A stretch of 64,000 nt of DNA from Adhaeretor mobilis. Its GTDB lineage: Bacteria; Planctomycetota; Planctomycetia; Pirellulales; Lacipirellulaceae. The notes under the pieces are model-generated. The model worked only from the letters and a program-made list of their open reading frames with translations, ran no database searches and had not been told where the DNA came from. A program made the translations under genes and the position numbers. Positions 17,024-26,993 of the stretch are shown here, in pieces (within the stretch, counting starts at the first letter, position 1; each line of letters opens with the position of its first letter). Location of the stretch: the NCBI RefSeq assembly GCF_007741515.1, contig NZ_CP036263.1:62001-126000 (forward strand), given 5' to 3'.

Positions 17024-17509
17024 CTACAGTTGCTTGCTCATCCGTGTATGCTCAACCGGCCCAGTCGGCGAATCCTCGAACATCGCCACGCCCTGGGCGA
17101 CGACGGTATAGCCCAATCGCTCATAAAAGCCAGTGACGGTGCTACGGGCATTGAGAATGATGGAAGTCGCGCCCTGCTCGCGAGCGATCTGTTCTAGCCG
17201 GCGGACAAGAGCCTGTCCCACGCCCTGGCGCTGGCAATCTTCCTCCACAGCCATGAAGCGGATCTGGGCTTCGCTGCGAGTATTCAACTGCAACCGCCCA
17301 ACGCCAAGCAGCCTTCCCGACTCGTCCCACGCTGCCATGTGAGAAACATCGGCGTCATCTAGCTCATCCCGCTCGGAGCCCCGCGGCTGAGCCCACGGGG
17401 CACGCAACATACGCCAGCGGAGATCGTAGTAGGCGGTAAACTGCTCGGGGGTGGTGGGGGCGGCGAAGTGCAATGCGGCTGCAGGACTGACTAGTAAGTG
17501 AGTAAACAT
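17024..17509 (-). CDS. GNAT-family N-acetyltransferase
   Basis: 161 aa from the ATG at 17509; a GTG at 17518 directly abutting the upstream stop is an alternative. It is a typical single GNAT domain: the acetyl-CoA binding motif A is VEEDCQRQGVGQALVRRLEQ (R/Q-x-x-G-x-G/A), followed by beta-5/alpha-4 (ATSIILNARSTVTGFYERLGY). The acceptor is unknown. The gene follows the SHD1-like secreted protein without a gap, so they are probably co-transcribed, but no functional link is evident. Confidence 0.88.
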   Translation of the reverse strand: MFTHLLVSPAAALHFAAPTTPEQFTAYYDLRWRMLRAPWAQPRGSERDELDDADVSHMAAWDESGRLLGVGRLQLNTRSEAQIRFMAVEEDCQRQGVGQALVRRLEQIAREQGATSIILNARSTVTGFYERLGYTVVAQGVAMFEDSPTGPVEHTRMSKQL

Positions 17510-17518
17510 GTGATTCAC

Positions 17519-18289
17519 TCACTTCTTAGCTGCCTTTTCCTTCTTAGCAAGTTCCTCTTGTAACTTCCTCTTTTTGAGTTCCTCTCGTATCCATTTCACG
17601 TCTTCCTTGGAGAGCTTCGTAGACCTAACTTTGACCAACTTCTTGTCTTTTTTCAACTCCAAGCTCACGTAGCCTTTCTCGAAATCGATGAATTTTGCCT
17701 CGAGCTTCGTCTTGCCAGTCTTAGACGTCCAGGTCCGAAACAGTGCAGCCTCCGTAGCGGCTTTCGCTTCCATTTCAAATTTCAGAGCTTCCTTCTCGCT
17801 TAGCAGTTTCACAACTCTCACTGTGACATTGGAGCCGGTTACGCTCTCATAAGATTCCGTACCCTCTACGCGAGCCAAGCCGATTAATCGAATCTTATCG
17901 CCATCAACAATCCCTTTGGTGGGATAGTCTTTTAGCCATAGCGATTGGGCATCGCCCTTGATCGGACTAATCAAGAGCTCGGTTTCGCTTAATACTTGAG
18001 TTACTTCAAGATGCCAACATTCTAAATAGCCCAAGGACCTTTCTTTGAGCTCTCGTATTGATAGGCAATCGTCATACTTGCGTGGTGATTTAGGAATAAT
18101 TTTGGTGAGCGACAATTTTTTTGATTGCTCCCAATTTTCCCGTTCCTCATACTTTCGTAGGCTGGCGGCTCGTTCGGCGCGCGCCCGCGCCTTATATGAT
18201 TCGGCAGTACCTGCCTCAATGCCGAAACAAGGCTGTGGCAATAAGGGCAATAGGAAACAGGCGGTAGCTAAAAACATGAGGTTTTTCAT
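17519..18289 (-). CDS. secreted SHD1-like domain protein
   Basis: 256 aa from the ATG at 18289 with GGAG 6 nt upstream. The signal peptide is MKNLMFLATACFLLPLLPQPCFG. Near the C-terminus, RTWTSKTGKTKLEAKFIDFE followed by GYVSLELKKDKKLVKV and STKLSKEDVKWI matches the SLA1 homology domain 1 (SHD1) pattern found repeatedly in planctomycete exported proteins. The tail is a lysine-rich helix ending AAKK. The N-terminal region is a charged helix and a small strand-rich part. SHD1 is a protein-interaction module in yeast; its bacterial role is not known. Confidence 0.75.
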   Translation of the reverse strand: MKNLMFLATACFLLPLLPQPCFGIEAGTAESYKARARAERAASLRKYEERENWEQSKKLSLTKIIPKSPRKYDDCLSIRELKERSLGYLECWHLEVTQVLSETELLISPIKGDAQSLWLKDYPTKGIVDGDKIRLIGLARVEGTESYESVTGSNVTVRVVKLLSEKEALKFEMEAKAATEAALFRTWTSKTGKTKLEAKFIDFEKGYVSLELKKDKKLVKVRSTKLSKEDVKWIREELKKRKLQEELAKKEKAAKK

Positions 18290-18338
18290 TGCTAACTCCA
18301 ATGTGCGATATCAAAGTACTTTCCCAATCTCCGAGTCT

Positions 18339-19928
18339 CTACACCACTTGCTGAGGCAAATTCAGCCCCGGCGCAGGCATGCTTGTCACGCCCATCAGGT
18401 ATTCATCTACAGCACGCGCAGCGCCGCGGCCTTCGTTGATGGCCCACACCACGAGGCTTTGCCCGCGTCGACAGTCGCCGGCGGCGAAGATGCCCTCCTG
18501 ATTGGTGGTAAACTCACTGTGCTCCGCTTTGAAGGTTTGCCAATTGCCGCGCGGGTTCTGGGTCTCCAATTCCAGCATGTCGCCGATGCCCAGCTCGGGG
18601 CCGACGAATCCTGTGGCGAGTAACACTAGCTCGGCAGGCCACACTTTTTCGCTATCGTCGATCTCGGTGAATGGAGCTTGGCCCTGCGGTTTCGACCAAT
18701 CGACTTGCACGGTTCGCACACCGACCACGTTGCCCTTACCATCGTCGACGAACTCTTTGGTGAGCAAGTTGTAATTGCGCGGGTCATTGCCTGTTTTGGC
18801 TTCGACTTCCGCGTGCGAGTAATCCACGCGGTACACGCGGGGCCATTCTGGCCAGGGGTTGCCTTCGGCGCGCTCTGCGGGCGGCTTGTTGAGCAGCTCG
18901 AAGTTCACAATGCTCGTTGCCCCGTGGCGTAGCGAAGTGCCGATGCAGTCGGCCCCGGTGTCGCCACCACCGATCACGACGACGTTTTTCCCGGCGGCGC
19001 TCAAGAACTTGTCGTCGACGTGCTTGGCAGCGTGCAAATCGCCATCCATCAGGCTCTTGGTATTGCGCGTGAGGAAGTCCATCGCAAAGTGAATTCCCGC
19101 CAAATCACGCCCCGCAGCCCGACCTGTAGGATCGAACGGCTTGGTGGCGCCTGTACACAGCAGTACTGCGTCGAATTCGTCAACGAGATGTTGCGGATCA
19201 ACAAATTTAATCTTGATGCCGCGTTCGAGCATGATTTGCGTCATGTGACCGGGGGCAAAATTTTCCTCTTGGCCGATGTGCGTGTTCGTCACAAAGTTCA
19301 CGCCCTCGTCACGCATTTGCTGCACACGGCGCTCGACCACGTACTTGTCCAGCTTCATGTTAGGAATGCCGTACATCAGTAACCCACCAATGCGGTCGGC
19401 CCGCTCGTACACGGTCACGTCGTGCCCTGCGCGACAAAGTTGCTGTGCGGCGGCGAGTCCCGATGGCCCACTGCCCACGATGGCCACTGTTTTGCCAGTT
19501 GGCTCCTCAGCTGGTTGGGGCAGGATCCAACCTTCTTCCCAGCCACGATCGACGATTGCGTTTTCGATGTTCTTGATTGTCACCGGCGGGTTGGTAATTC
19601 CGAGTACGCAGGCCCCTTCGCAAGGAGCGGGGCAGGTTCGACCCGTAAACTCCGGAAAGTTGTTCGTCTTGTGCAGCCGATTCAGCGCATCACGCCAACG
19701 TCCGCGGTAGACGAGATCGTTCCACTCGGGGATCAAGTTATCGATCGGGCAGCCGTTATTCGACTGGCAGAACGGTACGCCACAATCCATGCACCGCGCA
19801 CCTTGGGTGGTCAACTGATCGACCGGTGCCTCGGTGAAGATTTCCAGGAAGTCATTCGCACGATCCAGCGGATCGCGATACGGCACGACCTCGCGTTGAA
19901 ACTCTTTAAATCCGGTAGGTTTTCCCAT
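18339..19928 (-). CDS. gltD: glutamate synthase small subunit (NADPH)
   Basis: 529 aa. It supplies electrons from NADPH through FAD and iron-sulfur clusters to GltB. N-terminal cysteines that bind two [4Fe-4S] clusters are C46-x2-C49-x4-C54-x5-C60 and C99-x3-C103-x3-C107. The FAD-binding site is [15 protein letters not shown] and the NADPH site [15 protein letters not shown]; the C-terminal [19 protein letters not shown] is the second FAD contact. It is encoded downstream of gltB on the same strand, but separated from it by 806 bp that hold an IS200/RAYT-type transposase and its palindromic flanks, so the usual gltBD operon is interrupted. Confidence 0.95.
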   Translation of the reverse strand: MGKPTGFKEFQREVVPYRDPLDRANDFLEIFTEAPVDQLTTQGARCMDCGVPFCQSNNGCPIDNLIPEWNDLVYRGRWRDALNRLHKTNNFPEFTGRTCPAPCEGACVLGITNPPVTIKNIENAIVDRGWEEGWILPQPAEEPTGKTVAIVGSGPSGLAAAQQLCRAGHDVTVYERADRIGGLLMYGIPNMKLDKYVVERRVQQMRDEGVNFVTNTHIGQEENFAPGHMTQIMLERGIKIKFVDPQHLVDEFDAVLLCTGATKPFDPTGRAAGRDLAGIHFAMDFLTRNTKSLMDGDLHAAKHVDDKFLSAAGKNVVVIGGGDTGADCIGTSLRHGATSIVNFELLNKPPAERAEGNPWPEWPRVYRVDYSHAEVEAKTGNDPRNYNLLTKEFVDDGKGNVVGVRTVQVDWSKPQGQAPFTEIDDSEKVWPAELVLLATGFVGPELGIGDMLELETQNPRGNWQTFKAEHSEFTTNQEGIFAAGDCRRGQSLVVWAINEGRGAARAVDEYLMGVTSMPAPGLNLPQQVV

Positions 19929-20021
19929 CTTATGCCTGCATATCGTTTGAAAATGTTAAATCTGTTCGGTGGAATGACCAATGACCAAGTCTAAATGACC
20001 AACTGATTGTTGGTTTGTTTT

Positions 20022-20102
20022 GCCCCGGAGGGGCTTGTGATAATAGCCCAGCAATTTATTGCTGGGAAAGTTTGAAAAATAAATCTTCGTCCCGTAGGGA
20101 CG
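20022..20102. repeat. palindromes flanking the RAYT-type transposase (3' side)
   Basis: Three short palindromes lie downstream of the transposase: GCCCCGGAGGGGC (20022-20034), CCCAGCAAT-TT-ATTGCTGGG (20047-20066) and CGTCCC-GTA-GGGACG (20088-20102). The middle one has the same layout as one on the other side of the gene, with a compensated base-pair change in the stem (A-T for G-C) and a different loop. They resemble REP sequences recognised by REP-associated tyrosine transposases. Confidence 0.85.
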
Positions 20103-20110
20103 ATCGATAC

Positions 20111-20563
20111 TCATCCCCAAACGTACCGCGGGTCGTACTCAATCTCGTGCTTCTTCAATATTGCTAAGAATTCGTCCTGAAATGTTGTCTTCTGATGGTG
20201 TGCCGCTTGCTTTGCAATGTATTTCCTTGTCGGCTCAATTTGCGAAATGCCAATCGTGAACGCCCCAAAACCTTCTTGCCAAGCGAAATCACGATGCTCG
20301 GGAAACTCGTCGTGAATCCACTTCGAGGAACCACCCTTCACTAATTGCATCGCTTTGGAAATCGTCATGGTAGTTGGGAGCGAAAGCAGTATGTGGACGT
20401 GATCTTCAACGCCTCCAACGGATAGTGCCTTGAATTTGTTATCTCTTGCTATTCCCCCCAGGTAGGGCCAGAGTCGTTCTTGTAGTTCGGGGGGGATTGT
20501 CTTGCGGCGATCTTTTGTGCTGAAAACGCAATGGTACAGAGCATTGCAGTACGTGTGTGCCAT
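20111..20563 (-). mobile_element. IS200/IS605-type (RAYT-like) Y1 transposase
   Basis: 150 aa, complete. The HUH metal site is HVHILL, and the catalytic tyrosine lies in TRKYIAKQAAHHQ; the N-terminal SxxxCxYH-like start (AHTYCNALYHCVFSTKDRRK) and the WQEGFGAFTIG segment are characteristic of TnpA/RAYT proteins. These enzymes cut single-stranded DNA at hairpins. Here the gene is alone, without tnpB, and is bracketed by short palindromes on both sides (20022-20102 and 20592-20671), which is typical for RAYT-like elements that mobilise or maintain REP sequences. It interrupts gltB-gltD. The reading frame is intact, so it may be active. Confidence 0.88.
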
Positions 20564-20591
20564 TGTTATCCCCAGGTTGTTTCGTTCAGTT

Positions 20592-20671
20592 GTCCCTCCG
20601 GGACTAGTTGCTGTTTTGTCCTACTTCCCAGCGATAAATCGCTGGGCTATTGTCAAAAGTCCCTCCGGGAC
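20592..20671. repeat. palindromes flanking the RAYT-type transposase (5' side)
   Basis: GTCCC-TCC-GGGAC (20592-20604), CCCAGCGAT-AA-ATCGCTGGG (20627-20646) and GTCCC-TCC-GGGAC again (20659-20671). The order GTCCC palindrome, CCCAGC palindrome, GTCCC palindrome parallels the three palindromes on the far side of the gene, so the element seems to have matching composite ends. Confidence 0.87.
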
Positions 20672-20734
20672 ATCTCCATTTGAGCCCCAGCTCTGCTGTT
20701 AGATCGCCGTGCGCCTTAGCGTCTTTGCGAGAAC

Positions 20735-23700
20735 CTAGACCACAGCTGGTACCTCCCTTTCTGCGGCTTTTCTCTCTTCCAATACACGCTTGTAATCCGT
20801 TGGCATTACCTTTGTGAATTCGCCCAGGCACTCGTCCCAGCGGTCGAGTAGGCGAGCTGCTACGGGGCTTTCGGTTTCGTTTTGGTGGCGCTCGATCAGG
20901 CCGCGTAGTTCGGCGATGTCTTCCTCGTCGACCACGTCTTCGAGGGCAACTAATCCGAGATTGCAATTGATGCGGAATGCATCGCGATCAGGCGCGTGGA
21001 CATAAGCCACGCCACCACTCATGCCGGCGGCAAAGTTGCGGCCTGTAGGGCCGAGGATCACTACGCGACCGCCGGTCATGTACTCGCAACCGTGGTCACC
21101 CACGCCTTCGATCACGGCATGCGCACCGGAATTCCGTACGCAGAATCGCTCGGCTGCGCGACCGCGGATGTAAGCTTCTCCACTGGTGGCACCGTACAGG
21201 CAGACGTTGCCGACGATGATTTGCTCTTCCGCCACGAAGGTTGCCGACTTGGGCGGGTAAATGACAACGCGCCCGCCGGAGAGACCCTTGCCGACATAAT
21301 CATTAGCGTCCCCTTCGAGCTCAAGCGTGACGCCCTTCGCGAGAAAAGCGCCGAAGCTTTGCCCAGCCGGGCCGTTGAGTTTGAAATGGATCGTGCCGTC
21401 CGGTAGCAAGTCGCGACCGTACTTCTTGGCGATCTCGTTGCTGAGAATCGTACCCACGGTGCGATTCGTGTTGATGATCTCTAGCTCTTCGCGCACCTTC
21501 TCGCCACGCTGTAGTGCCGGTTCGGCGAGCTTCAGGAGTTTTGTCATGTCGAGCGATTTTTCCAAACCGTGATCCTGCCCTTGCGTGCAGTAGACGCCCG
21601 CTTCGGGGTACGGCTTCGCGGCAGGCGTCAATAGGCCAGTGAGGTCCAGTCCGTCTGCTTTCCAGTGTTGGATGGCGGCTTCCGGGTTCAAGCAATCCAC
21701 GCGGCCGACCATTTCATCGATCGTGCGGAAGCCTAACTCTGCCATCAGCGTGCGCGCCTCCTCTGCGACCATGAACAGGTAGTTCACCACATGCTCGGGC
21801 TTGCCAGAGAACTTCTTGCGCAGCTCGGGGTCTTGAGTCGCGATGCCCACCGGGCAGGTGTTCAAGTGACACTTTCGCATCATGATGCAACCGAGCGTGA
21901 TGAGCGGCGCAGTCGAGAAGCCAAACTCCTCGGCCCCCAGCATGGCAGCCATTACGACGTCGCGACCTGTTTTCAAGCCGCCATCGGTTTGCAGCACGAC
22001 ACGACTACGCAGGTCGTTCATCACCAGCGTCTGGTGCGTCTCGGCTATGCCCAATTCCCAGGGCAAACCAGCATGCTTGATGCTCGTCAACGGCGAAGCA
22101 CCCGTGCCGCCTCCGTCGCCGGAGATTAGGATGTGATCTGCGTAGCCCTTGGCCACGCCTGAAGCGACGGTGCCCACGCCGACTTCGGAGACGAGCTTCA
22201 CACTAATGCGTGCCGCGCGGTTGGCGTTCTTCAGATCGTGGATCAGTTGCTTGAGATCCTCGATGGAATAGATGTCGTGATGCGGCGGCGGACTGATGAG
22301 TCCCACGCCGGGCGTGCTGTAGCGGATGCGCGCGATCGTGTCGTCCACCTTGCGACCCGGCAACTCGCCCCCTTCGCCTGGCTTGGCACCTTGGCTGATC
22401 TTGATTTGCAGCTCTTCTGCATTGGCGAGGTAGTTGATCGTTACCCCGAAACGCCCTGACGCGACCTGCTTAATGGCCGAACGACGCGAATCGCCGTTTT
22501 CATCGGGCGTCCAGCGTTTGGGGTCCTCGCCACCCTCGCCAGTGTTGCTCTTGCCGCCGAGACGGTTCATGGCAATGGCCAGCGTTTCATGTGACTCGGC
22601 AGAGATCGAGCCGAACGACATGGCCCCGGTGCAGAATCGCTTGACGATTTCTTCAACCGGTTGGACCTCGCTGATGTCGATGGGACCGCCGTTCGCTTTT
22701 TCCTTGAAAGTAAGCAGTCCGCGCAGTTGGCATCGCGTGCGTGAGTCGGCGTTGATATGTTTGGAGAACCGTGCGTAGGCATCCTTGTTGCCTGCGCGAG
22801 CAGCAATCTGAATGTCGGCAATCGACTGCGGGTCCCACATGTGACGTTCCCCTTCGGCACGCCAGTGGAATTCGCCCGGGTTGGGCAGTACAGTTAGCTT
22901 GTGGTTCTTCTTCTCGGGATAGCCGAGTGCGTGCCGACGCATCGCTTCCTCGGCAAGTACGCTGAAGCTCACGCCCTGCACGCGGCTTGCAGTACCGGTG
23001 AAGCAGCGATCGACGATCTCGTCTTTCAGTCCGAGTGCCTCGAAAATCTGAGCGCCCTTGTAGCTTTGCAGCGTGCTGATGCCGATTTTTGCCATCACCT
23101 TGAGCATGCCTTTGGCTACGGCCTTGCGATACTTGGCGACCAGCTCGTGATCCGCAGCTGTGACGGGGTCGTGCGTCTCGCCATCAGCGGCCGCTTCGAG
23201 CGTTGGATGCTCGTCCCCTTCGCCGGTTTCTTCATCCGGGATATTGGCCTCACCAGCGTCGAGCAAACCTTCGCGTCGTCCAAACCACAGAGCTTCAAAA
23301 GCTAGGTAAGGATTGATCGCGTCGGCACCGTAACCAATCAGCAAGCAGTGATGATGCACCTCGCGCGCTTCGCCCGTTTCGACGAGAATGCCCACGCGTG
23401 TGCGCTTCGTCTCGCGGACCAAGTGATGATGCACGGCGCCGGTGGCGAGTAGCGCACTCAAAGGCACTCGATTGTGACCGGTTTCGCGATCCGAAAGCAC
23501 AATCAGCGAGAAACCGTCGTCGACTGCCTGTTCTGCTTCCGCGCAGATACGCTCGATAGCCTTCTGCATGCCGAGCGTACCTTCTTCTCGGGGCCAGGTG
23601 GTATCAATCGTCTGCGTTCGCCAGCCGCGGCCCGTTTCTTTGTTTTGCTCGATATGCTTAAGCGCTGCGAGCTGTTCGTTCGAGAGAATTGGATGCGGCA

Positions 23701-25453
23701 GGCGCAAGCGGTGGGCGTGCACTTCGGTCGTTTCCAACAAGTTTTGTTCGGGACCGATGAAGCATTCCAGCGACATAATCACTTCTTCGCGGATCGAATC
23801 GATTGCCGGGTTGGTGACCTGCGCGAACAGTTGCTTGAAGTAGTCGTAGAGCAGTCGCGGCTTGTCGCTTAGTACCGCTAGGCAACTATCGTTGCCCATC
23901 GAGCCGATTGGGTCTTTGAGGACCTTGATCATCGGTAGCAGCATGAAGGTCATTGTTTCGATGGTGAACCCGAACGCCTGCATGCGTTCCAGCAGCGAGT
24001 CGCCATCGTAGCCGTGCGGTTCTTCCTCTGGGTGCAAGTCGTTGAGATCGATGCGCTGGTCCTTGAGCCATTTGCCGTAGGGGCGTTGCTCCGCGATGGC
24101 GCCTTTGAGCTCTTCATCAGGAATGAGACGTCCTTGCTCGAAGTCCACGAGGAACATTCTGCCTGGCTGTAGGCGGCCTTTGGCTTTCACGTTCTCCGGC
24201 GCCACATCCACTACGCCCACTTCGCTGGCCATAATGACGCGGTCGTCATGGGTGATGTAATATCGCGAAGGACGCAGACCGTTGCGATCGAGCGTGGCAC
24301 CGATGTAGTGTCCGTCAGTGAACACAATCGAGGCGGGCCCATCCCACGGTTCCATGAGAGCCGAGTTGTATTCGTAGAACGCCCGTTTGCTCTCGGGCAT
24401 CGTGGCATGGTTTTGCCACGCCTCGGGTACCATCATCATGACGGATTCTTGCAGCGTGCGGCCGTTCATGAGGAGGAACTCCAGCACGTTGTCGAATGTG
24501 CCTGAGTCGCTACAATCCGGCTCGACCACTGGGAACAGCTTCGGCAGTTCTTCTTTGAACAGCTCACTCTCGGCTACGCCCTGGCGAGCTCGCATCCAGT
24601 TGCTGTTGCCGCGCAGCGTGTTGATCTCGCCATTGTGACTCATGAAGCGCAAGGGTTGTGCGCGATCCCAGGAAGGGAACGTATTGGTCGCAAACCGCGA
24701 GTGGACCATTGCCAAGTGACTCTTGTAGTCCGGGTCTTTGAGATCCGGATAGTAGAGGTACAGCTGGTCGGTCGTGAGCATGCCCTTATAGATGATCACC
24801 TTGGTAGAAAGCGAACAGATATAGAACATCTTGCTTTGTGTAAGCGACACGTCGGTGCGCAGCTGATTGCTGGCCCGTTTGCGAATCATGTAAACCTGAC
24901 GCTCGAAAGCTTCGCCTTCGATTCCCTTGGCTGAGGCGACCACGAGTTGCTCAACGACCGGCTCGGCAGCTTTCGCCGTGGGGCCGATGTCCGCTTTCTT
25001 CACCTCGGTGGGGACCTTCCTCCAGCCGAGGAAGCGTTGCCCCTCTTCGGCAACAATTTTCTCGACCGCCGCTTTGCACTTCTTGCGTTCTTCTTCAATT
25101 TGCGGCAGGAAGACATTGCCGACGGCAAATTTGCCCGGCTCGGGCAGCTCGACACCGAGGTCGGCTTTCACGACTTTCTGTAGAAACTCATGCGGCAACG
25201 CCGTCATGATGCCAGAGCCGTCGCCCGTGTTCTCTTCGCAGCCACACGCACCGCGATGATCCATGCGGCGCAGTAGGTCTTCCGAATCAACGACGATTTG
25301 GTGGCTGCGCTCGCCCTTGATGTGCGCAATGAAGCCCACGCCACAGGCGTCGTGCTCATTGGCCGGATCGTACAGGCCGTGCTTTTCGGGAAGCGAGGTG
25401 AGTCGTTTTCGTTTATCCATTGCTTTACTCGTTGCTAAAGGCTTACTTGCCAT
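20735..25453 (-). CDS. gltB: glutamate synthase large subunit
   Basis: 1572 aa. It converts 2-oxoglutarate plus glutamine to two glutamates. Order of domains: class II glutaminase domain after a 36-residue propeptide, with the nucleophile in HDACGVGF (Cys37 before cleavage); central domain; FMN-binding synthase domain from about 860 to 1230 with the [3Fe-4S] cysteines C-x5-C-x4-C near residue 1187 (CIMMRKCHLNTCPVG); and the C-terminal GXGXG beta-helix (about 1320-1500). A short acidic insert (GEGDEHPTLEAAADGETHD) near residue 750 is unusual. A LysR regulator gene lies 117 bp upstream on the same strand. gltD follows after a transposon. Confidence 0.96.
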   Translation of the reverse strand: MASKPLATSKAMDKRKRLTSLPEKHGLYDPANEHDACGVGFIAHIKGERSHQIVVDSEDLLRRMDHRGACGCEENTGDGSGIMTALPHEFLQKVVKADLGVELPEPGKFAVGNVFLPQIEEERKKCKAAVEKIVAEEGQRFLGWRKVPTEVKKADIGPTAKAAEPVVEQLVVASAKGIEGEAFERQVYMIRKRASNQLRTDVSLTQSKMFYICSLSTKVIIYKGMLTTDQLYLYYPDLKDPDYKSHLAMVHSRFATNTFPSWDRAQPLRFMSHNGEINTLRGNSNWMRARQGVAESELFKEELPKLFPVVEPDCSDSGTFDNVLEFLLMNGRTLQESVMMMVPEAWQNHATMPESKRAFYEYNSALMEPWDGPASIVFTDGHYIGATLDRNGLRPSRYYITHDDRVIMASEVGVVDVAPENVKAKGRLQPGRMFLVDFEQGRLIPDEELKGAIAEQRPYGKWLKDQRIDLNDLHPEEEPHGYDGDSLLERMQAFGFTIETMTFMLLPMIKVLKDPIGSMGNDSCLAVLSDKPRLLYDYFKQLFAQVTNPAIDSIREEVIMSLECFIGPEQNLLETTEVHAHRLRLPHPILSNEQLAALKHIEQNKETGRGWRTQTIDTTWPREEGTLGMQKAIERICAEAEQAVDDGFSLIVLSDRETGHNRVPLSALLATGAVHHHLVRETKRTRVGILVETGEAREVHHHCLLIGYGADAINPYLAFEALWFGRREGLLDAGEANIPDEETGEGDEHPTLEAAADGETHDPVTAADHELVAKYRKAVAKGMLKVMAKIGISTLQSYKGAQIFEALGLKDEIVDRCFTGTASRVQGVSFSVLAEEAMRRHALGYPEKKNHKLTVLPNPGEFHWRAEGERHMWDPQSIADIQIAARAGNKDAYARFSKHINADSRTRCQLRGLLTFKEKANGGPIDISEVQPVEEIVKRFCTGAMSFGSISAESHETLAIAMNRLGGKSNTGEGGEDPKRWTPDENGDSRRSAIKQVASGRFGVTINYLANAEELQIKISQGAKPGEGGELPGRKVDDTIARIRYSTPGVGLISPPPHHDIYSIEDLKQLIHDLKNANRAARISVKLVSEVGVGTVASGVAKGYADHILISGDGGGTGASPLTSIKHAGLPWELGIAETHQTLVMNDLRSRVVLQTDGGLKTGRDVVMAAMLGAEEFGFSTAPLITLGCIMMRKCHLNTCPVGIATQDPELRKKFSGKPEHVVNYLFMVAEEARTLMAELGFRTIDEMVGRVDCLNPEAAIQHWKADGLDLTGLLTPAAKPYPEAGVYCTQGQDHGLEKSLDMTKLLKLAEPALQRGEKVREELEIINTNRTVGTILSNEIAKKYGRDLLPDGTIHFKLNGPAGQSFGAFLAKGVTLELEGDANDYVGKGLSGGRVVIYPPKSATFVAEEQIIVGNVCLYGATSGEAYIRGRAAERFCVRNSGAHAVIEGVGDHGCEYMTGGRVVILGPTGRNFAAGMSGGVAYVHAPDRDAFRINCNLGLVALEDVVDEEDIAELRGLIERHQNETESPVAARLLDRWDECLGEFTKVMPTDYKRVLEERKAAEREVPAVV

Positions 25454-25478
25454 GACTTTCTAGATTCTGTTATTTCGG

Positions 25479-25552
25479 GTGCCACTGTTGGCTTGCCCAG
25501 CAGTGCATCTCGCTTACGGGCGCTCAGTGCTGGACAAGCCAGCGGTGGCACC
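25479..25552. repeat. imperfect inverted repeat between LysR gene and gltB
   Basis: GGTGCCACTGTTGGCTTGCC (from 25479) and ...CAAGCCAGCGGTGGCACC (to 25552) form arms of about 28 nt with a few mismatches. It fills most of the 116-bp gap before gltB. It could fold in the gltB leader or separate the regulator transcript from gltB; it may equally be a dispersed palindromic repeat. Confidence 0.75.
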
Positions 25553-25569
25553 GATCGGAGATCGTTTCC

Positions 25570-26502
25570 TTAGTCTTGTAGGCTCGCTTGAGGTTTTGTG
25601 CTGACATCAGTACTCAACCGCTGGACATTCTCTCTGAGAAGCGCCACAAATTGTCCGGCCAGTTCACTGCGCGGCCGATCGCGGCGGAATACAAAACCCA
25701 ATGGCCGCACGAGCGGTTCACCCGCAATGCGCGCCATAGCGAGCGTGCCCATGGCGATCTCCGCCCGCACAGTCAGTTCGGGCAGCAGGCTCACACCGGC
25801 ACCGTGCTCGATGTCCTTCTTTACGTTCTCAATATTGTCAAACTCGTGAGTAATCTCGACTTTCACGCCTTCCTGTTTTAGGCGGCGGTCTATCGAGCCT
25901 CGCAGCGCCAGTTTGCGATCGAAAGCGATGAACGGCTCGTCAGCAATGTCACTCAGCTGAATCTCCTCACGCCCTGCCAGAGGTGAATTCGGCGGCAATA
26001 CGGCCACCATTGGCTCGTCGTACCAGAGTTCCACTCCAAGCGTGTCGCTCGACTTCGGGAAACTCATCAAGCCAAGTTCCGACTTTCCTGACTCGACACA
26101 GTCGTAAACTTCTTGCGGATGCAGCGGCTTGAGCCGCAGCGATGCTCGTGGGTTGGCCGCTGTGAACTGCGGCCACAGTTCGTTGAGGTGATGTAGACCC
26201 ACTGAGTAAATCGCAGCAACTGTTAGGCTACGCGCCTTCGCGTCGGCCAGCGTGCGAACTTCCTCTTCCAGGTCCTCGTAGTGCTTCACCAGTTGCTGGC
26301 AGCCCTCGTAGTAGCATTCCCCCTCAGGTGTCAGCTCGAATGGCCGCCGCGAGCGATCCAGCAAGCGCACGCCCAGGCGCTCCTCAAGCTGTTGCACCAT
26401 GTTGCTGGCAGTCGATTGCGAAATATGGTTGTCTTCGGCCGCTTGCGAGAAGCTACGCCGATCCACCACATCGCAGAAGACTTTGAGGTTTTTAATATGC
26501 AT
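25570..26502 (-). CDS. LysR-family transcriptional regulator, possible regulator of gltBD
   Basis: 310 aa. The N-terminal winged helix-turn-helix is clear (MHIKNLKVFCDVVDRRSFSQ, then SQSTASNMVQQLEERLGVRLL), followed by a two-lobe substrate-binding domain starting near residue 90. The recognition helix resembles CysB/CbbR-type members. It lies directly upstream of gltB in the same direction, rather than divergent as GltC is in Bacillus, so control of glutamate synthase is a guess from position. The effector is unknown. Confidence 0.9.
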   Translation of the reverse strand: MHIKNLKVFCDVVDRRSFSQAAEDNHISQSTASNMVQQLEERLGVRLLDRSRRPFELTPEGECYYEGCQQLVKHYEDLEEEVRTLADAKARSLTVAAIYSVGLHHLNELWPQFTAANPRASLRLKPLHPQEVYDCVESGKSELGLMSFPKSSDTLGVELWYDEPMVAVLPPNSPLAGREEIQLSDIADEPFIAFDRKLALRGSIDRRLKQEGVKVEITHEFDNIENVKKDIEHGAGVSLLPELTVRAEIAMGTLAMARIAGEPLVRPLGFVFRRDRPRSELAGQFVALLRENVQRLSTDVSTKPQASLQD

Positions 26503-26993
26503 GTTGATTGGGCGTTTATTAGTCGTCGCCGGATGTTGGTGTTGGTCTCGTGATTGTTGCGCAGGGCGAACGCGGGGGTCTCGCTAGCGCACCTATACTA
26601 TTGAGGCCGCGACTTGAAACCGTGGCCGAATATGTCGAATCGACGATCCAAGCGATCGGCGAGAATTCAAAAAGTCGTGTGACTATCGCCTGGCAGCAGA
26701 AAGCGATTGCGAGAAAACGAATTACGTCGCCCGGCTCAATCTGAAACCGTCGCCTCGCGTGAGCATCCTTGGCTCGGATCTGCAATCTTAATAGAAGAGT
26801 CCGCCAGCATCGAAAATCAGAATACCAGGATACGTTGGGAGAAGTCTGGGGTCAAGCGGGTGTAGAAACCCGCTATCTCGCCTGATTGAGGCAATATTGC
26901 CGGCGGGCTTCGTCTCGCCCGGAAATTTGGGGGAGAACCCAGAATCCCGGGCGAGGCGTAGCCCGCCGGCTAGAGGCAGAAGCCTAGTGGCCT
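26503..26993. repeat. intergenic region with a GCCGGCGGGC...CGCCCGG inverted repeat
   Basis: 491 bp with no convincing gene. Arms 26899-26922 (GCCGGCGGGCTTCGTCTCGC...) and 26947-26970 (...GCGTAGCCCGCCGGC) match in 22 of 24 positions and belong to the same family as 12118-12195. The 5' part next to the LysR start has no recognisable structure. Confidence 0.7.
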
